From Sphingomonas bacterium (lineage in GTDB: Bacteria; Pseudomonadota; Alphaproteobacteria; Sphingomonadales; Sphingomonadaceae): 14,175 bases of DNA. Below the pieces are notes generated by a model. It was not told the origin of the DNA and made no database searches. It saw only the letters and a list, made by a program, of their open reading frames with translations. Location: NCBI GenBank assembly GCA_026785965.1, contig JAJAYY010000060.1, positions 1 to 14,175 of the forward strand, read 5' to 3'. Positions 1 through 7,047 of this stretch are shown here, in pieces. A program made the translations under genes and the position numbers. Position 1 is the stretch's first letter. Each line of letters starts with the position of its first letter.

Positions 1-1632
1 GGTCTGAACCCCGGCATCGTCGGCGGCGTCGAGCGAATAGACTGTGGCGATCGCTGCGACCGCCACTTCGCGCGCCGCCATCGCCGGGAGCAAGGCGAGG
101 CTGATGTCTTTGTTGAAGCCGATCGGCGCGACGACGACGTGGATCGCATCACCGATCTTGCCCGCGATCGACACGTCGGATTGCTTCTGCCCCGGACCCG
201 CGACGGGGAAGCTGGCGAGCGCCCACAGGATGAGGGTGGTGACGAGGATGATCCCGCCCGCGCGCTTGAGGAAGATCGCGGCGCGCTGCCACAGCCCGAT
301 CAGCACATCGCGAACGCGAGGAAGCTGATACTTGGGCAATTCCATCATGAACACGCCGCCGCCGCCCTTGACCACGGTGCGGCGTATCACCACCGCGGCA
401 AGCAGCGCGCCGACCACGCCAACGACGTAGAGGCTGAACAGGATGAGGCCCTGCAAGCCGATCCCCGGTCCCACGCTGCGCGCGGGGATGAAGGCGCCGA
501 TGATCAGCGTATAGACCGGGAGCCGCGCCGAACAGGTCATCAGCGGGGCGACAAGGATCGTCGTCAGCCGGTCCTTGGGATCGTCGATCGTGCGGGTCGC
601 CATGATCCCGGGAACCGCGCAGGCGAAACTCGACAGCAAGGGAATGAGGGCGCGCCCCGAAAGCCCGGCGTGGCTCATCAGCCGGTCCATCAGAAACGCT
701 GCGCGAACCATATAGCCGGTCGATTCGAGGACCAGGATGAACAGGAACAGGATCAGGATCTGGGGAAGAAAGACGATCACTGCGCCAACCCCGGCGAACA
801 GGCCGTCGACGATCAGCGACCGCACCACCCCGGTCGGGAGCGCCGCGCCGATCGTGCGACCGAGCCACAGAGTCGCGGCTTCGAGCGCATCGGCGGGAAT
901 CGCCGACCAGGCGAACACCGCCTGGAACATCACGAATAGCACCGCGGCAAGGATCACGGGGCCGAGCCAGGGGTGAAGCAATACGCCATCGAGGCGATGG
1001 GTCAGGCGGCGCGTCGGAGTTTCGCGGACAATCGCGCCCATCGCGATGTCGCGCGCGCGGCGCTGAAGAGTGAGCGGATCATGGCTCGGGCCGTGGCCGG
1101 CGCGAATCTGGCGCGGGGCGAGGACGAGGTCGGCGAGCTGGCCGACCACCGCTTCAATTCCGCGCTTGCGCACCGCGACAGTCTCGATCACCGGCACCCC
1201 GAGCTCATCGGAAAGCTTGGCGGCGTCGAGTTCGAGCCCGTCGCGCCGGGCCAGGTCGATCATGTTGAGCGCGACCACGGTCGGCAGCCCAAGGTCGATC
1301 AGTTGCAGCGTGAAGCGCAAATGATTGTCGAGGTTCGAGGCGTCGACCACGATCAGCAACGCATCGGGCAAGCGCTCGCCCTGCTGCTTGCCGAGCAGCA
1401 CGTCACGCGTGACCGCTTCATCGGGGCTGGTCGGGTCGAGCCCGTAGGCGCCGGGCAGGTCGACCAGTTCGAGCGGTCGGCCATCGGGCAGGGCGAGCCG
1501 ACCGACATGGCGCTCGACGGTTACTCCGGGGTAATTGCCGACCTTCTGGCGGGCGCCGGTGAGCGCGTTGAACAGTGCGCTTTTGCCGGCGTTGGGATTG
1601 CCGACCACCGCGACCAAAGGTGCGTGCTTCAT
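1..1632 (-). CDS. feoB: Ferrous iron transporter FeoB (3' end beyond window)
   Basis: This is the GTPase-coupled inner-membrane permease for Fe(II). The 544 codons present encode an N-terminal G domain: G1 GNPNAGKS (residues 11-18), a G2-like GVTVE (36-40), G3 DLPG (58-61) and G4 NMID (123-126). A helical linker follows, then a polytopic membrane part with the conserved gate motifs SFACAVPGIMATR and LMTCSARLPVY. FeoB proteins usually have 600-770 residues, so the C-terminal membrane part lies off the left edge. The ATG at 1632 overlaps the feoA stop codon (ATGA on the minus strand), which points to translational coupling. No frameshift or stop interrupts the visible part. Identification is from family motifs read directly; the exact end is unknown. 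Confidence 0.96.
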   Translation of the reverse strand, partial: MKHAPLVAVVGNPNAGKSALFNALTGARQKVGNYPGVTVERHVGRLALPDGRPLELVDLPGAYGLDPTSPDEAVTRDVLLGKQQGERLPDALLIVVDASNLDNHLRFTLQLIDLGLPTVVALNMIDLARRDGLELDAAKLSDELGVPVIETVAVRKRGIEAVVGQLADLVLAPRQIRAGHGPSHDPLTLQRRARDIAMGAIVRETPTRRLTHRLDGVLLHPWLGPVILAAVLFVMFQAVFAWSAIPADALEAATLWLGRTIGAALPTGVVRSLIVDGLFAGVGAVIVFLPQILILFLFILVLESTGYMVRAAFLMDRLMSHAGLSGRALIPLLSSFACAVPGIMATRTIDDPKDRLTTILVAPLMTCSARLPVYTLIIGAFIPARSVGPGIGLQGLILFSLYVVGVVGALLAAVVIRRTVVKGGGGVFMMELPKYQLPRVRDVLIGLWQRAAIFLKRAGGIILVTTLILWALASFPVAGPGQKQSDVSIAGKIGDAIHVVVAPIGFNKDISLALLPAMAAREVAVAAIATVYSLDAADDAGVQT

Positions 1633-1883
1633 GCGTCCTCGGGGATGACCCGGACCGCGCGGGCATGAACCCGGCGAATTGCGACCACCATCCGCCCGAC
1701 GCGCACCGCGAGCGGATCGCGTCCGAACGGGCCGAGGTGCAGCGGTTCGACCGCGACGCCTTCGTCAAACCCGAAATGACGCATGCGCGACGCCTCGCTC
1801 TCCTCAAGCGACGCCCAATCGACCGCCGCGATGGTCGCACGGGTGCCGAGCTTGAGTTCGTCGAGGGAGGGCAATGGGCTCAT
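1629..1883 (-). CDS. feoA: FeoA, small SH3-like partner of FeoB
   Basis: An 84-residue cytosolic protein starting MSPLPSLDELKLGTRATI. It has the FeoA pattern: an N-terminal 'L.L...G..A.I' strand, a central RMRHFGFDEGVAVEPL segment and a C-terminal basic stretch ending in VRVGRMVVAIRR. FeoA proteins are usually 75-90 residues, so it is full length. The reading frame stays open upstream to 2012, but that would overlap the end of the COQ9 gene and add an Arg/Pro-rich tail unlike FeoA, so the ATG at 1883 is preferred. No Shine-Dalgarno sequence precedes this ATG; a Fur-box-like and -10-like element abuts it. It overlaps feoB by 4 bases and is probably cotranscribed with it. Confidence 0.93.
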   Translation of the reverse strand: MSPLPSLDELKLGTRATIAAVDWASLEESEASRMRHFGFDEGVAVEPLHLGPFGRDPLAVRVGRMVVAIRRVHARAVRVIPEDA

Positions 1884-1900
1884 TTGCGACTGATTATCAA
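1884..1900 (-). promoter_or_regulatory. Fur-box-like operator with embedded -10 for feoAB
   Basis: On the minus strand this reads TTGATAATCAGTCGCAA, an imperfect 8-1-8 inverted repeat. It contains TGATAAT, the left half of the classical Fur 7-1-7 site, and 4 of 7 positions of the right half match. GATAAT (1898-1893) could also serve as a -10 box, 9 bases before the feoA ATG. Bound Fur would therefore cover the promoter, as expected for iron-repressed ferrous iron uptake. I see no convincing -35. The site is a motif match, not demonstrated. Confidence 0.6.
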
Positions 1901-1927
1901 TAACGAGAGCAAAAAGCCAGCGCCGTC

Positions 1928-2581
1928 TTAGTTCACCGGGTAGCGCAGGCGGCCGAGGAAGCGGGCGAGGCTGGGGCGTCGGATCGCGTTGCCGGTCCAG
2001 CCGGCTTTCCATTTCTCAAACCGCATGACATCGGTGAGACGGCGATCGAGGAAAGCGGCGGTGTCGGCCCAGCCTTCGCTGTCATCGTCGAGCCAGGCGA
2101 GCAAGGTCGAGGCGTAGACCGCCGACAGCGTCAGCCGCTTGGTGTAATGGTTGTAATCGGTCGCGGTATCGCCCGCGAGGCGCCACATGAGGTCGGCCGA
2201 GCGCCAACCTGTGCGAAGCGCAAGCGGCACGTTTTGCGGCATGGCGAGGATCGACAGCGCACTGCGCACCGCCTCGCGCGCTTCGCCGCTGGCTTCGAGC
2301 CGGAACCAGATCATTGAGCGGATGCGGTCGCGGATTTTCATCGCCGCGATCGCGTCGGGGGTGAAATGGTCGACCATCGCCGCATCGACCCCCTCGATCC
2401 ACGCCTCGATCATGTGCGGGGCGTCCTTGGGAAAAGCGAGCCGCGCCTGGGCCGGATCGATGCCGAGTTGCTTTGCGCTCGAACATATCGCGGCCTCGGT
2501 CCAGCCGTCGAACACGGCATTGTCGCCGACCGGCAGAGCGAGGCGGAGGCGCAGGGCTTGAAGCGGAGTCGGAGTGGCCAT
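1928..2581 (-). CDS. COQ9 family ubiquinone biosynthesis protein
   Basis: A 217-residue protein with the COQ9 family signature in its second half: TDYNHYTKRLTLSAVYAS followed by LLAWLDDDSEGW, then a basic, aromatic C-terminus. In eukaryotes COQ9 is a lipid-binding partner of the COQ7 hydroxylase in ubiquinone synthesis; alphaproteobacterial members are assumed to have a similar role. The fold is TetR-like and helical, but the N-terminus shows no obvious DNA-binding HTH. The ATG at 2581 lies 4 bases after the stop of the transporter gene upstream, so the two are probably cotranscribed. The gap to feoA downstream is 44 bases and holds the feo promoter. Confidence 0.88.
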   Translation of the reverse strand: MATPTPLQALRLRLALPVGDNAVFDGWTEAAICSSAKQLGIDPAQARLAFPKDAPHMIEAWIEGVDAAMVDHFTPDAIAAMKIRDRIRSMIWFRLEASGEAREAVRSALSILAMPQNVPLALRTGWRSADLMWRLAGDTATDYNHYTKRLTLSAVYASTLLAWLDDDSEGWADTAAFLDRRLTDVMRFEKWKAGWTGNAIRRPSLARFLGRLRYPVN

Positions 2582-2585
2582 GGGC

Positions 2586-3473
2586 CTAATTGGTCGCTGA
2601 CGGCGCGCTGCGCAAGCGGACCAGAATCAGCGCGAGCACGATCGCGACGGCTCCGGCCCAATCGAGCACGGTGAACGCCTCGTCATAATAGACATAGCCG
2701 AGCAGCGCCGAAAGCGCCGGCTGGGTCAGCATCGCGATCCCGACCACGAGCGGCGGGATATGCCCCAACGCATAGACCAGCAACCCCTGCCCCGCGACCT
2801 GGCTACACAGGGCCAGCGCTACAACTCCGGTCCAGTCGGCGGGAACGATTACTTCGCCCATCGCCACAGCGGCGGGGAGCAGCATGGCGGCGCCGAACAG
2901 GCTGGCGAGGAACAGCAAGGGGAGCGGTTGGAGTTGGCCGCGGGTGCGCTCAACAAGGATCAGATAGCCGGTGTAAAGCAGCCCGGCGAGCATCGCCAGC
3001 AAGTCCCCGCGGAGATGCGCGCCGGACAGTTCGGCGCTGCCCCACATCAGCAAGGCGCAGCCGATCGCGGCAAGGCCAAGCGCGAGCGCCTGCAGCCGTG
3101 ACGGCCAGCGGCGCACAAGCCACAGCCCCCAGGCGGCGAAAATGAAGCTCGAGATATTGCCGAATAAGGTCGCATTGCCGAGCTTGGTGAGGAGGATCCC
3201 GGCGTGCCACGCCGCAAGATCAGCGGCGAAGAAGAACGCCGCGCCGAAAATCGCGATGGTCAGCGCACGGCGAGGAAGGTGGACGGGCTGGCGCAGCAGC
3301 CGTGCGATCAGCCACAGGAATGGCAACGCAAGGGCGAGCCGCCAGAAGCCCGCCGAGACCGGTCCGACGCCCGAGTGACGAACGAGGAATGGCCCCCCGG
3401 CAAGCGCGAGATTGCCGAGCAAAAGCGCCGCGAACGCCAATCGATGCGCCCTTGTTGGGTTGCGAATCGCCAC
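2586..3473 (-). CDS. EamA/DMT superfamily transporter
   Basis: A very hydrophobic protein of about 295 residues with the ten-helix, two-repeat layout of drug/metabolite transporters of the EamA family. Examples are the helices around FWRLALALPFLWLIARLL (near the N-terminus) and MLTQPALSALLGYVYYDEAF (second repeat), the latter a typical EamA signature. It sits in the inner membrane; the substrate cannot be told from sequence, and amino acid or metabolite export is common in the family. I place the start at GTG 3473 (VAIRNPTRAHRLAF), because the frame opened further to 3560 would overlap the divergent gene starting at 3511. The ribosome binding site is weak, so the start is uncertain. It is followed after 4 bases by the COQ9 gene. 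Confidence 0.85.
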   Translation of the reverse strand: MAIRNPTRAHRLAFAALLLGNLALAGGPFLVRHSGVGPVSAGFWRLALALPFLWLIARLLRQPVHLPRRALTIAIFGAAFFFAADLAAWHAGILLTKLGNATLFGNISSFIFAAWGLWLVRRWPSRLQALALGLAAIGCALLMWGSAELSGAHLRGDLLAMLAGLLYTGYLILVERTRGQLQPLPLLFLASLFGAAMLLPAAVAMGEVIVPADWTGVVALALCSQVAGQGLLVYALGHIPPLVVGIAMLTQPALSALLGYVYYDEAFTVLDWAGAVAIVLALILVRLRSAPSATN

Positions 3474-3479
3474 TATCTT
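3452..3479 (+). promoter_or_regulatory. Weak candidate promoter for the flavin oxidoreductase gene
   Basis: TTGTTG (3452-3457) and TATCTT (3474-3479) are separated by 16 bases and would start a transcript about 25 bases before the ATG at 3511. Matches to the sigma-70 consensus are modest. The element lies over the 5' end of the divergent transporter gene, so the two transcription units may interfere. Confidence 0.28.
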
Positions 3480-3510
3480 GATCTGCCCCGCGTGATGAAG
3501 GATCTCGCTT

Positions 3511-4599
3511 ATGCCGACCCTGTTCGACCCGGTCGAGATGGGCGCGTTGAAGCTGCCCAATCGGATCGTGATGGCGCCGCTGACCCGCGGACGCGCGACC
3601 CGAGACGCGGTGCCGACGGCGATGATGGGCGATTATTATACCCAGCGCGCGAGCGCCGGGCTGATCATCAGCGAAGCGACCGGGATCAGCCGCGAAGGCC
3701 TCGGCTGGCCTTATGCGCCGGGGTTATGGAATGCCGACCAGGTCGAAGGCTGGAAACCGGTGGTCGCGGCTGTGCACGAGGCGGGCGGGCGGATTGTCGC
3801 GCAATTGTGGCACATGGGGCGGCTGGTCCATCCCGACCTTGGCGGGGGAACTCCGCTGGCGCCCTCGGCGCTGGTCGCACCGCATCGCGCGCTGACCTAT
3901 GACGGGCGCAAGAATTATGTCGCGCCGCGGGCGATGACGACGGCCGACATCGCGCGAGTGATCGGCGACTATGTCGCGGCGGCGCGCAATGCGATCGCGG
4001 CGGGCTTTGACGGGGTCCAGGTGCACGGCGCCAACGGCTATCTGATCGACCAATATTTGCGCGACGGGTCGAACCAGCGCGACGACGATTATGGCGGCTC
4101 GATTGCCAATCGCGTGCGCTTCATGCGCGAGGCGGTGACCGCAGTGGCGGGCGAGGTCGGGCTTGGGCGGACCGCAATCCGGCTGTCGCCGATCGGCGAA
4201 TCGCAGGGCGCGAACGATAGCGACAATCATTCGCTGTTCACCGCCGCCGCGGCCGAGCTCGAGGCGATCGGCGTGCCCTGGATCGAATTGCGCGAGCCCG
4301 GTCCGCTGTCGACCTTCCGCGCCGCCGACGAGCCCCCCGTCAGCCCGGCGATGCGCCGCGTTTATTCAGGTCGGATCGTCCTCAACAGCGATTATGACGG
4401 GCCAAGCGGCGATGTGCGGCTGAACGAGGGAATCGCCGATGCGATCAGTTTTGGCCGCCCCTTTATCGCCAATCCCGACCTGGTCGAGCGGATCCGGCGC
4501 AAGGCGGCGCTCAATGCCTGGGACGCCGCGACATTCTACACCCAGGGCCGCGAAGGCTACACCGACTATCCCAGCGTCAAGGAACAGGAAGCCGCCTGA
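3511..4599 (+). CDS. Old Yellow Enzyme-family alkene reductase (NADH:flavin oxidoreductase)
   Basis: A 362-residue TIM-barrel flavoenzyme, full length for the NemA/OYE class. Visible motifs are LFDPVEMGALKLPNRIVMAPLTR at the N-terminus (FMN-binding PLTR at 23-26), QLWHMGR (98-104), and the catalytic HGANGYL at 172-178, with H172 and N175 as substrate-binding pair and Y177 as proton donor. RDGSNQRDDDYGGS follows (184-197), and GRPFIANPDL near the C-terminus binds the FMN phosphate. These enzymes reduce activated C=C bonds, nitro compounds or nitrate esters using NAD(P)H; the natural substrate here is unknown. AAGGA (3498-3502) lies 8 bases before the ATG. The next gene follows after 34 bases on the same strand and may be cotranscribed. 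Confidence 0.95.
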   Translation: MPTLFDPVEMGALKLPNRIVMAPLTRGRATRDAVPTAMMGDYYTQRASAGLIISEATGISREGLGWPYAPGLWNADQVEGWKPVVAAVHEAGGRIVAQLWHMGRLVHPDLGGGTPLAPSALVAPHRALTYDGRKNYVAPRAMTTADIARVIGDYVAAARNAIAAGFDGVQVHGANGYLIDQYLRDGSNQRDDDYGGSIANRVRFMREAVTAVAGEVGLGRTAIRLSPIGESQGANDSDNHSLFTAAAAELEAIGVPWIELREPGPLSTFRAADEPPVSPAMRRVYSGRIVLNSDYDGPSGDVRLNEGIADAISFGRPFIANPDLVERIRRKAALNAWDAATFYTQGREGYTDYPSVKEQEAA

Positions 4600-4633
4600 C
4601 AGGTTCGTGCCCTTGAAGATAGGGAGATGGGCG

Positions 4634-5263
4634 ATGCGCAAGGACGTGATGGTAGGGGCAGCGGCGGTCGGCGTGGCTTTGCTCGGGGGAGCGGCAGTCT
4701 ATTATCTGCGCGAGAAGCAGACCGAGGAGCCCGACTATCGCGCGCTGGCGAGCGACGGCGATTATCAGCTCCGCGAATATCCAGCGATGACAGTCGCCGA
4801 GACGGTCATCACCGGGCCGCGCAAGCGCGCGCTCGACAAGGGTTTCCGGGCGCTCGCCGATTACATCTTCGCCAAATCGCGCGACGGCGAGCAATTGCCG
4901 ATGACAGTGCCGGTGATGCAGGACGCGGGCGACCCGATGGCGAGCGACCCGCCGTTGTTCGACGATGACCTTGAAGGCGGGTGGCGAACCCGGTTCGTGA
5001 TGCCGGCAGGGCGATCGGCGGACAATTTGCCGCCCCCTTCCGCCGGAGTCGAGCTGGTCGAGCTGGAGCCGCGGCGGGTGGCGGTGGTCAGCTTTGCCGG
5101 GCGCCCCGATGATCGCGAACTGGCCGAACAGGAAGACCGGCTGCGCGGGTGGCTGGCGCGGCGCGGCGAGTCGAGCGAGGCCGAGCCCGAATATGCGTTC
5201 TACAATTCGCCGGTGATCCCAGGGCCATTGCGCCGCAACGAAGTGTGGCTGGCGCTATCCTGA
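4634..5263 (+). CDS. SOUL-family heme-binding-like protein, membrane anchored
   Basis: A 209-residue protein. Residues about 6-26 (MVGAAAVGVALLGGAAVYYL) form one hydrophobic segment, a signal anchor, followed by a SOUL/HBP domain from YRALASDGDYQLREYP to the C-terminal NSPVIPGPLRRNEVWLAL, both typical of the family. Bacterial SOUL proteins are presumed heme or tetrapyrrole binders; function is not established. The start at 4634 is preceded by AGGGAG at 4621-4626 with a 7-base spacer, whereas the frame opened back to 4439 overlaps the oxidoreductase gene and would put a low-complexity tail before the anchor. The domain should face the periplasm if the anchor inserts N-in. It ends just before a hairpin shared with the convergent ribH. 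Confidence 0.87.
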   Translation: MRKDVMVGAAAVGVALLGGAAVYYLREKQTEEPDYRALASDGDYQLREYPAMTVAETVITGPRKRALDKGFRALADYIFAKSRDGEQLPMTVPVMQDAGDPMASDPPLFDDDLEGGWRTRFVMPAGRSADNLPPPSAGVELVELEPRRVAVVSFAGRPDDRELAEQEDRLRGWLARRGESSEAEPEYAFYNSPVIPGPLRRNEVWLALS

Positions 5264-5268
5264 GCGCA

Positions 5269-5287
5269 GCTAGTCCGGCGGACTAGC
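5269..5287. terminator. Perfect hairpin between convergent genes, possible bidirectional terminator
   Basis: GCTAGTCC and GGACTAGC form a perfect 8-base-pair stem around the loop GGC. It starts 6 bases after the SOUL-family stop codon, and its right arm includes the stop codon of ribH on the other strand. There is no T-run on either side, so it is not a canonical intrinsic terminator; it may stop transcription with Rho or protect 3' ends. Confidence 0.45.
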
Positions 5288-5714
5288 GAGAATCGGGATT
5301 GAAGCGGCGTTTGATTTCCAACAGCGCCAACGCCGCTTTGGCCGCGTCGCCGCCCTTGTCGGCCTGGCCCGGGTCGGCGCGGACGATTGCCTGGGCTTCA
5401 TTCTCGACCGTCAATATGCCGTTGCCAATGGCGATGCCGTCGAGCGTGAGCGCCATCAATGCGCGCGCGCTTTCGCCGGCGACGATTTCGAAATGCCAGG
5501 TTTCGCCGCGGATCACGACGCCGAGTGCGACGAACGCGTCATATTGGCCGCTTTCCGAGGCGAGCGCGATCGCGCCGGGAAGTTCGAGCGCGCCGGGCAG
5601 CGTGATCGTGTCGTGGCTGTGGCCAGCCACCTCGATCGCGGCGCGGGCGCCGGCGAGCAGCAGGTCGTTGAGATGCGCGTAAAAGCGCGCCTCGGCGATC
5701 AGGATATGGGCCAG
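5283..5714 (-). CDS. ribH: 6,7-dimethyl-8-ribityllumazine synthase
   Basis: It condenses 5-amino-6-ribitylaminouracil with 3,4-dihydroxy-2-butanone 4-phosphate, the penultimate step of riboflavin synthesis. Family motifs are [20 protein letters not shown] at the N-terminus, the [12 protein letters not shown] substrate segment, [14 protein letters not shown] with the catalytic histidine, and [15 protein letters not shown]. The family-typical N-terminus begins (M)AHILI, and the codon there is CTG at 5714, with GGAGA at 5725-5721, 6 bases away; this gives 143 residues, a normal length. No ATG, GTG or TTG lies at that point. The nearest alternatives, TTG at 5753 and 5750 and ATG at 5789, lie inside the end of ribB and lack a good ribosome binding site. 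Only one base separates the ribB stop from this start. It is the last gene of the rib operon. Confidence 0.93.
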   Translation of the reverse strand: MAHILIAEARFYAHLNDLLLAGARAAIEVAGHSHDTITLPGALELPGAIALASESGQYDAFVALGVVIRGETWHFEIVAGESARALMALTLDGIAIGNGILTVENEAQAIVRADPGQADKGGDAAKAALALLEIKRRFNPDSR

Positions 5715-5715
5715 C

Positions 5716-7002
5716 CTATTTCTCCGTCGGGGTGATGCAACGTTCCTCAACAATCGCGAGGCCGTAGGCGCTGAGCCCGACCGGGGCATGGGTCGTGTTC
5801 GACAACAGGATCATGTCGTGGATGCCGAGCGCGGCGAGGATCTGCGCGCCGATTCCATAGCCGCGCAACGCCGGGCTGACCTCGGCCGCCTTGCCCGAGC
5901 GGAAATCGGTGGCGCGGCTGAGCGATCCGGGGGCGGCGGCATGGAGCGCGACGATCACCCCAGAGCCTTCGGCCTCGATCATCGCCATCGCCCCGTCGAG
6001 CAAACCCGCGCGAGGGCTCGCCTCACCGAGCAAATCGGCGAACAGGTCGATCGAGTGCATCCGCACCAGGGTCGGTGAGGACGGGTCGATCGCGCCGTGG
6101 ACCAAGGCGAGCTGCTCATCGCCGCTGGCCTTGTCACGGAACACTTGCGCCTGCCACGCCGCCCCCGAGCGCGCGACGAACCGCGTGTCGGCGACGCGCG
6201 CGACCATATGATCCTTCTTGAGGCGGTAGGCGATCAGATCGCGGATCGTCCCGATCTTGAGCCCGTGAACCTTCGCGAATTCCATCAGATCGTCGAGCCG
6301 GGCCATCGTCCCGTCCTCGCGCATGATCTCGCAAATTACCCCCGAGGGGTTGAGCCCCGCGAGCCGCGACACATCGACCGCCGCCTCGGTATGGCCGGCA
6401 CGGACGAGCACCCCGCCAGGGCGTGCGACGAGTGGGAAGACGTGGCCGGGCGAAACCAAGGCGTCGGCGGGATTGGCCGAATCGATCGCTACCGCGATGG
6501 TGCGCGCGCGATCGGCGGCGGAAATGCCCGTGGTCACGCCGTCGCGCGCTTCGATCGAGACGGTGAACGCGGTCTCCATGCTGGTGCGGTTGACTCGCGC
6601 CATCGGCTCAAGCCCGAGCGCATCGACCCGCTCCTTGCCGAGCGCGAGACAGATCAGCCCGCGGCCGTGACGCGCCATGAAGTTGATCGCGTCGGGGGTC
6701 GCCATCTGCGCCGGGATGATGAGGTCGCCCTCATTCTCGCGGTCGTCGTCGTCGACCAAAATGTACATCCGCCCGTTGCGCGCCTCGTTGATGATCACCT
6801 CGGCCCCGACAAGCACCTCCTGAACCCCGCCATCGAGCAGTTTCTCGAGCCGGCCGAGGGTGTCGGCGGTCGGGTTCCAGTCGGTCGCGCCAAGCTTGCG
6901 CAGACTGTTGGGATGAAGCCCAGCGGCACGCGCCAGCCCCGAACGCGAGGCCTCGCCGCTATCGACCAGCAATGTGATTCGTTCGATGAGATTGGTGGAC
7001 AT
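5716..7002 (-). CDS. ribB: HTH-RibB-degenerate RibA fusion (3,4-dihydroxy-2-butanone 4-phosphate synthase)
   Basis: A 428-residue three-part protein. Residues 1-57 look like an XRE/Cro-type helix-turn-helix ([19 protein letters not shown]). Residues about 65-262 are a complete DHBP synthase, which makes 3,4-dihydroxy-2-butanone 4-phosphate from ribulose 5-phosphate: [13 protein letters not shown] (83-95), [62 protein letters not shown]. Residues about 265-425 align with GTP cyclohydrolase II (HS at 316-317, then [11 protein letters not shown] at 381-393), but the three zinc cysteines and the downstream arginine-rich loop are absent, so that activity is probably lost and a separate RibA is needed. 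The start is ATG 7002 or GTG 7017, neither with a clear ribosome binding site. Comparable RibB proteins with an inactive RibA part (RibBX) are known in proteobacteria. Confidence 0.93.
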   Translation of the reverse strand: MSTNLIERITLLVDSGEASRSGLARAAGLHPNSLRKLGATDWNPTADTLGRLEKLLDGGVQEVLVGAEVIINEARNGRMYILVDDDDRENEGDLIIPAQMATPDAINFMARHGRGLICLALGKERVDALGLEPMARVNRTSMETAFTVSIEARDGVTTGISAADRARTIAVAIDSANPADALVSPGHVFPLVARPGGVLVRAGHTEAAVDVSRLAGLNPSGVICEIMREDGTMARLDDLMEFAKVHGLKIGTIRDLIAYRLKKDHMVARVADTRFVARSGAAWQAQVFRDKASGDEQLALVHGAIDPSSPTLVRMHSIDLFADLLGEASPRAGLLDGAMAMIEAEGSGVIVALHAAAPGSLSRATDFRSGKAAEVSPALRGYGIGAQILAALGIHDMILLSNTTHAPVGLSAYGLAIVEERCITPTEK

Positions 7003-7010
7003 AAGGCCGG

Positions 7011-7032
7011 TTATCACACCGTGATGTGATAA
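7011..7032. promoter_or_regulatory. Perfect inverted repeat before ribB, operator or RNA hairpin candidate
   Basis: TTATCACA (7011-7018) and TGTGATAA (7025-7032) are exact inverted copies with a 6-base spacer. GTGAT occurs twice in tandem in the right half (7021-7025, 7026-7030) facing one ATCAC. It fills the 45-base gap between the ribE stop and the ribB ATG, ends 8 bases before the ATG and overlaps the alternative GTG start. The arms are AT-rich in a GC-rich genome, which favours a protein-binding site over a terminator. CRP sites have the opposite arm order (TGTGA...TCACA), so this is not a CRP box. Confidence 0.55.
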
Positions 7033-7047
7033 TCGAGCGGCTATATC

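Noticed and set aside
149..868. Open frame of 239 codons on the minus strand inside feoB
   Set aside because: It is in another frame of the same strand as feoB, whose own frame has all family motifs.
4439..4633. Longer N-terminus for the SOUL-family protein
   Set aside because: It would overlap the end of the oxidoreductase gene and put a basic low-complexity tail before the signal anchor; a good ribosome binding site precedes the ATG at 4634.
6097..7029. Open frame of 310 codons on the plus strand opposite ribB
   Set aside because: It is the complement of a well-supported gene, has an Arg/Asp/Gly-rich composition with no family motifs, and is expected in high-GC DNA.
7011..7032. CRP/FNR-type site before ribB
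   Set aside because: The arms are in the reverse order (TCACA then TGTGA) compared with a CRP site, so the resemblance is only superficial.
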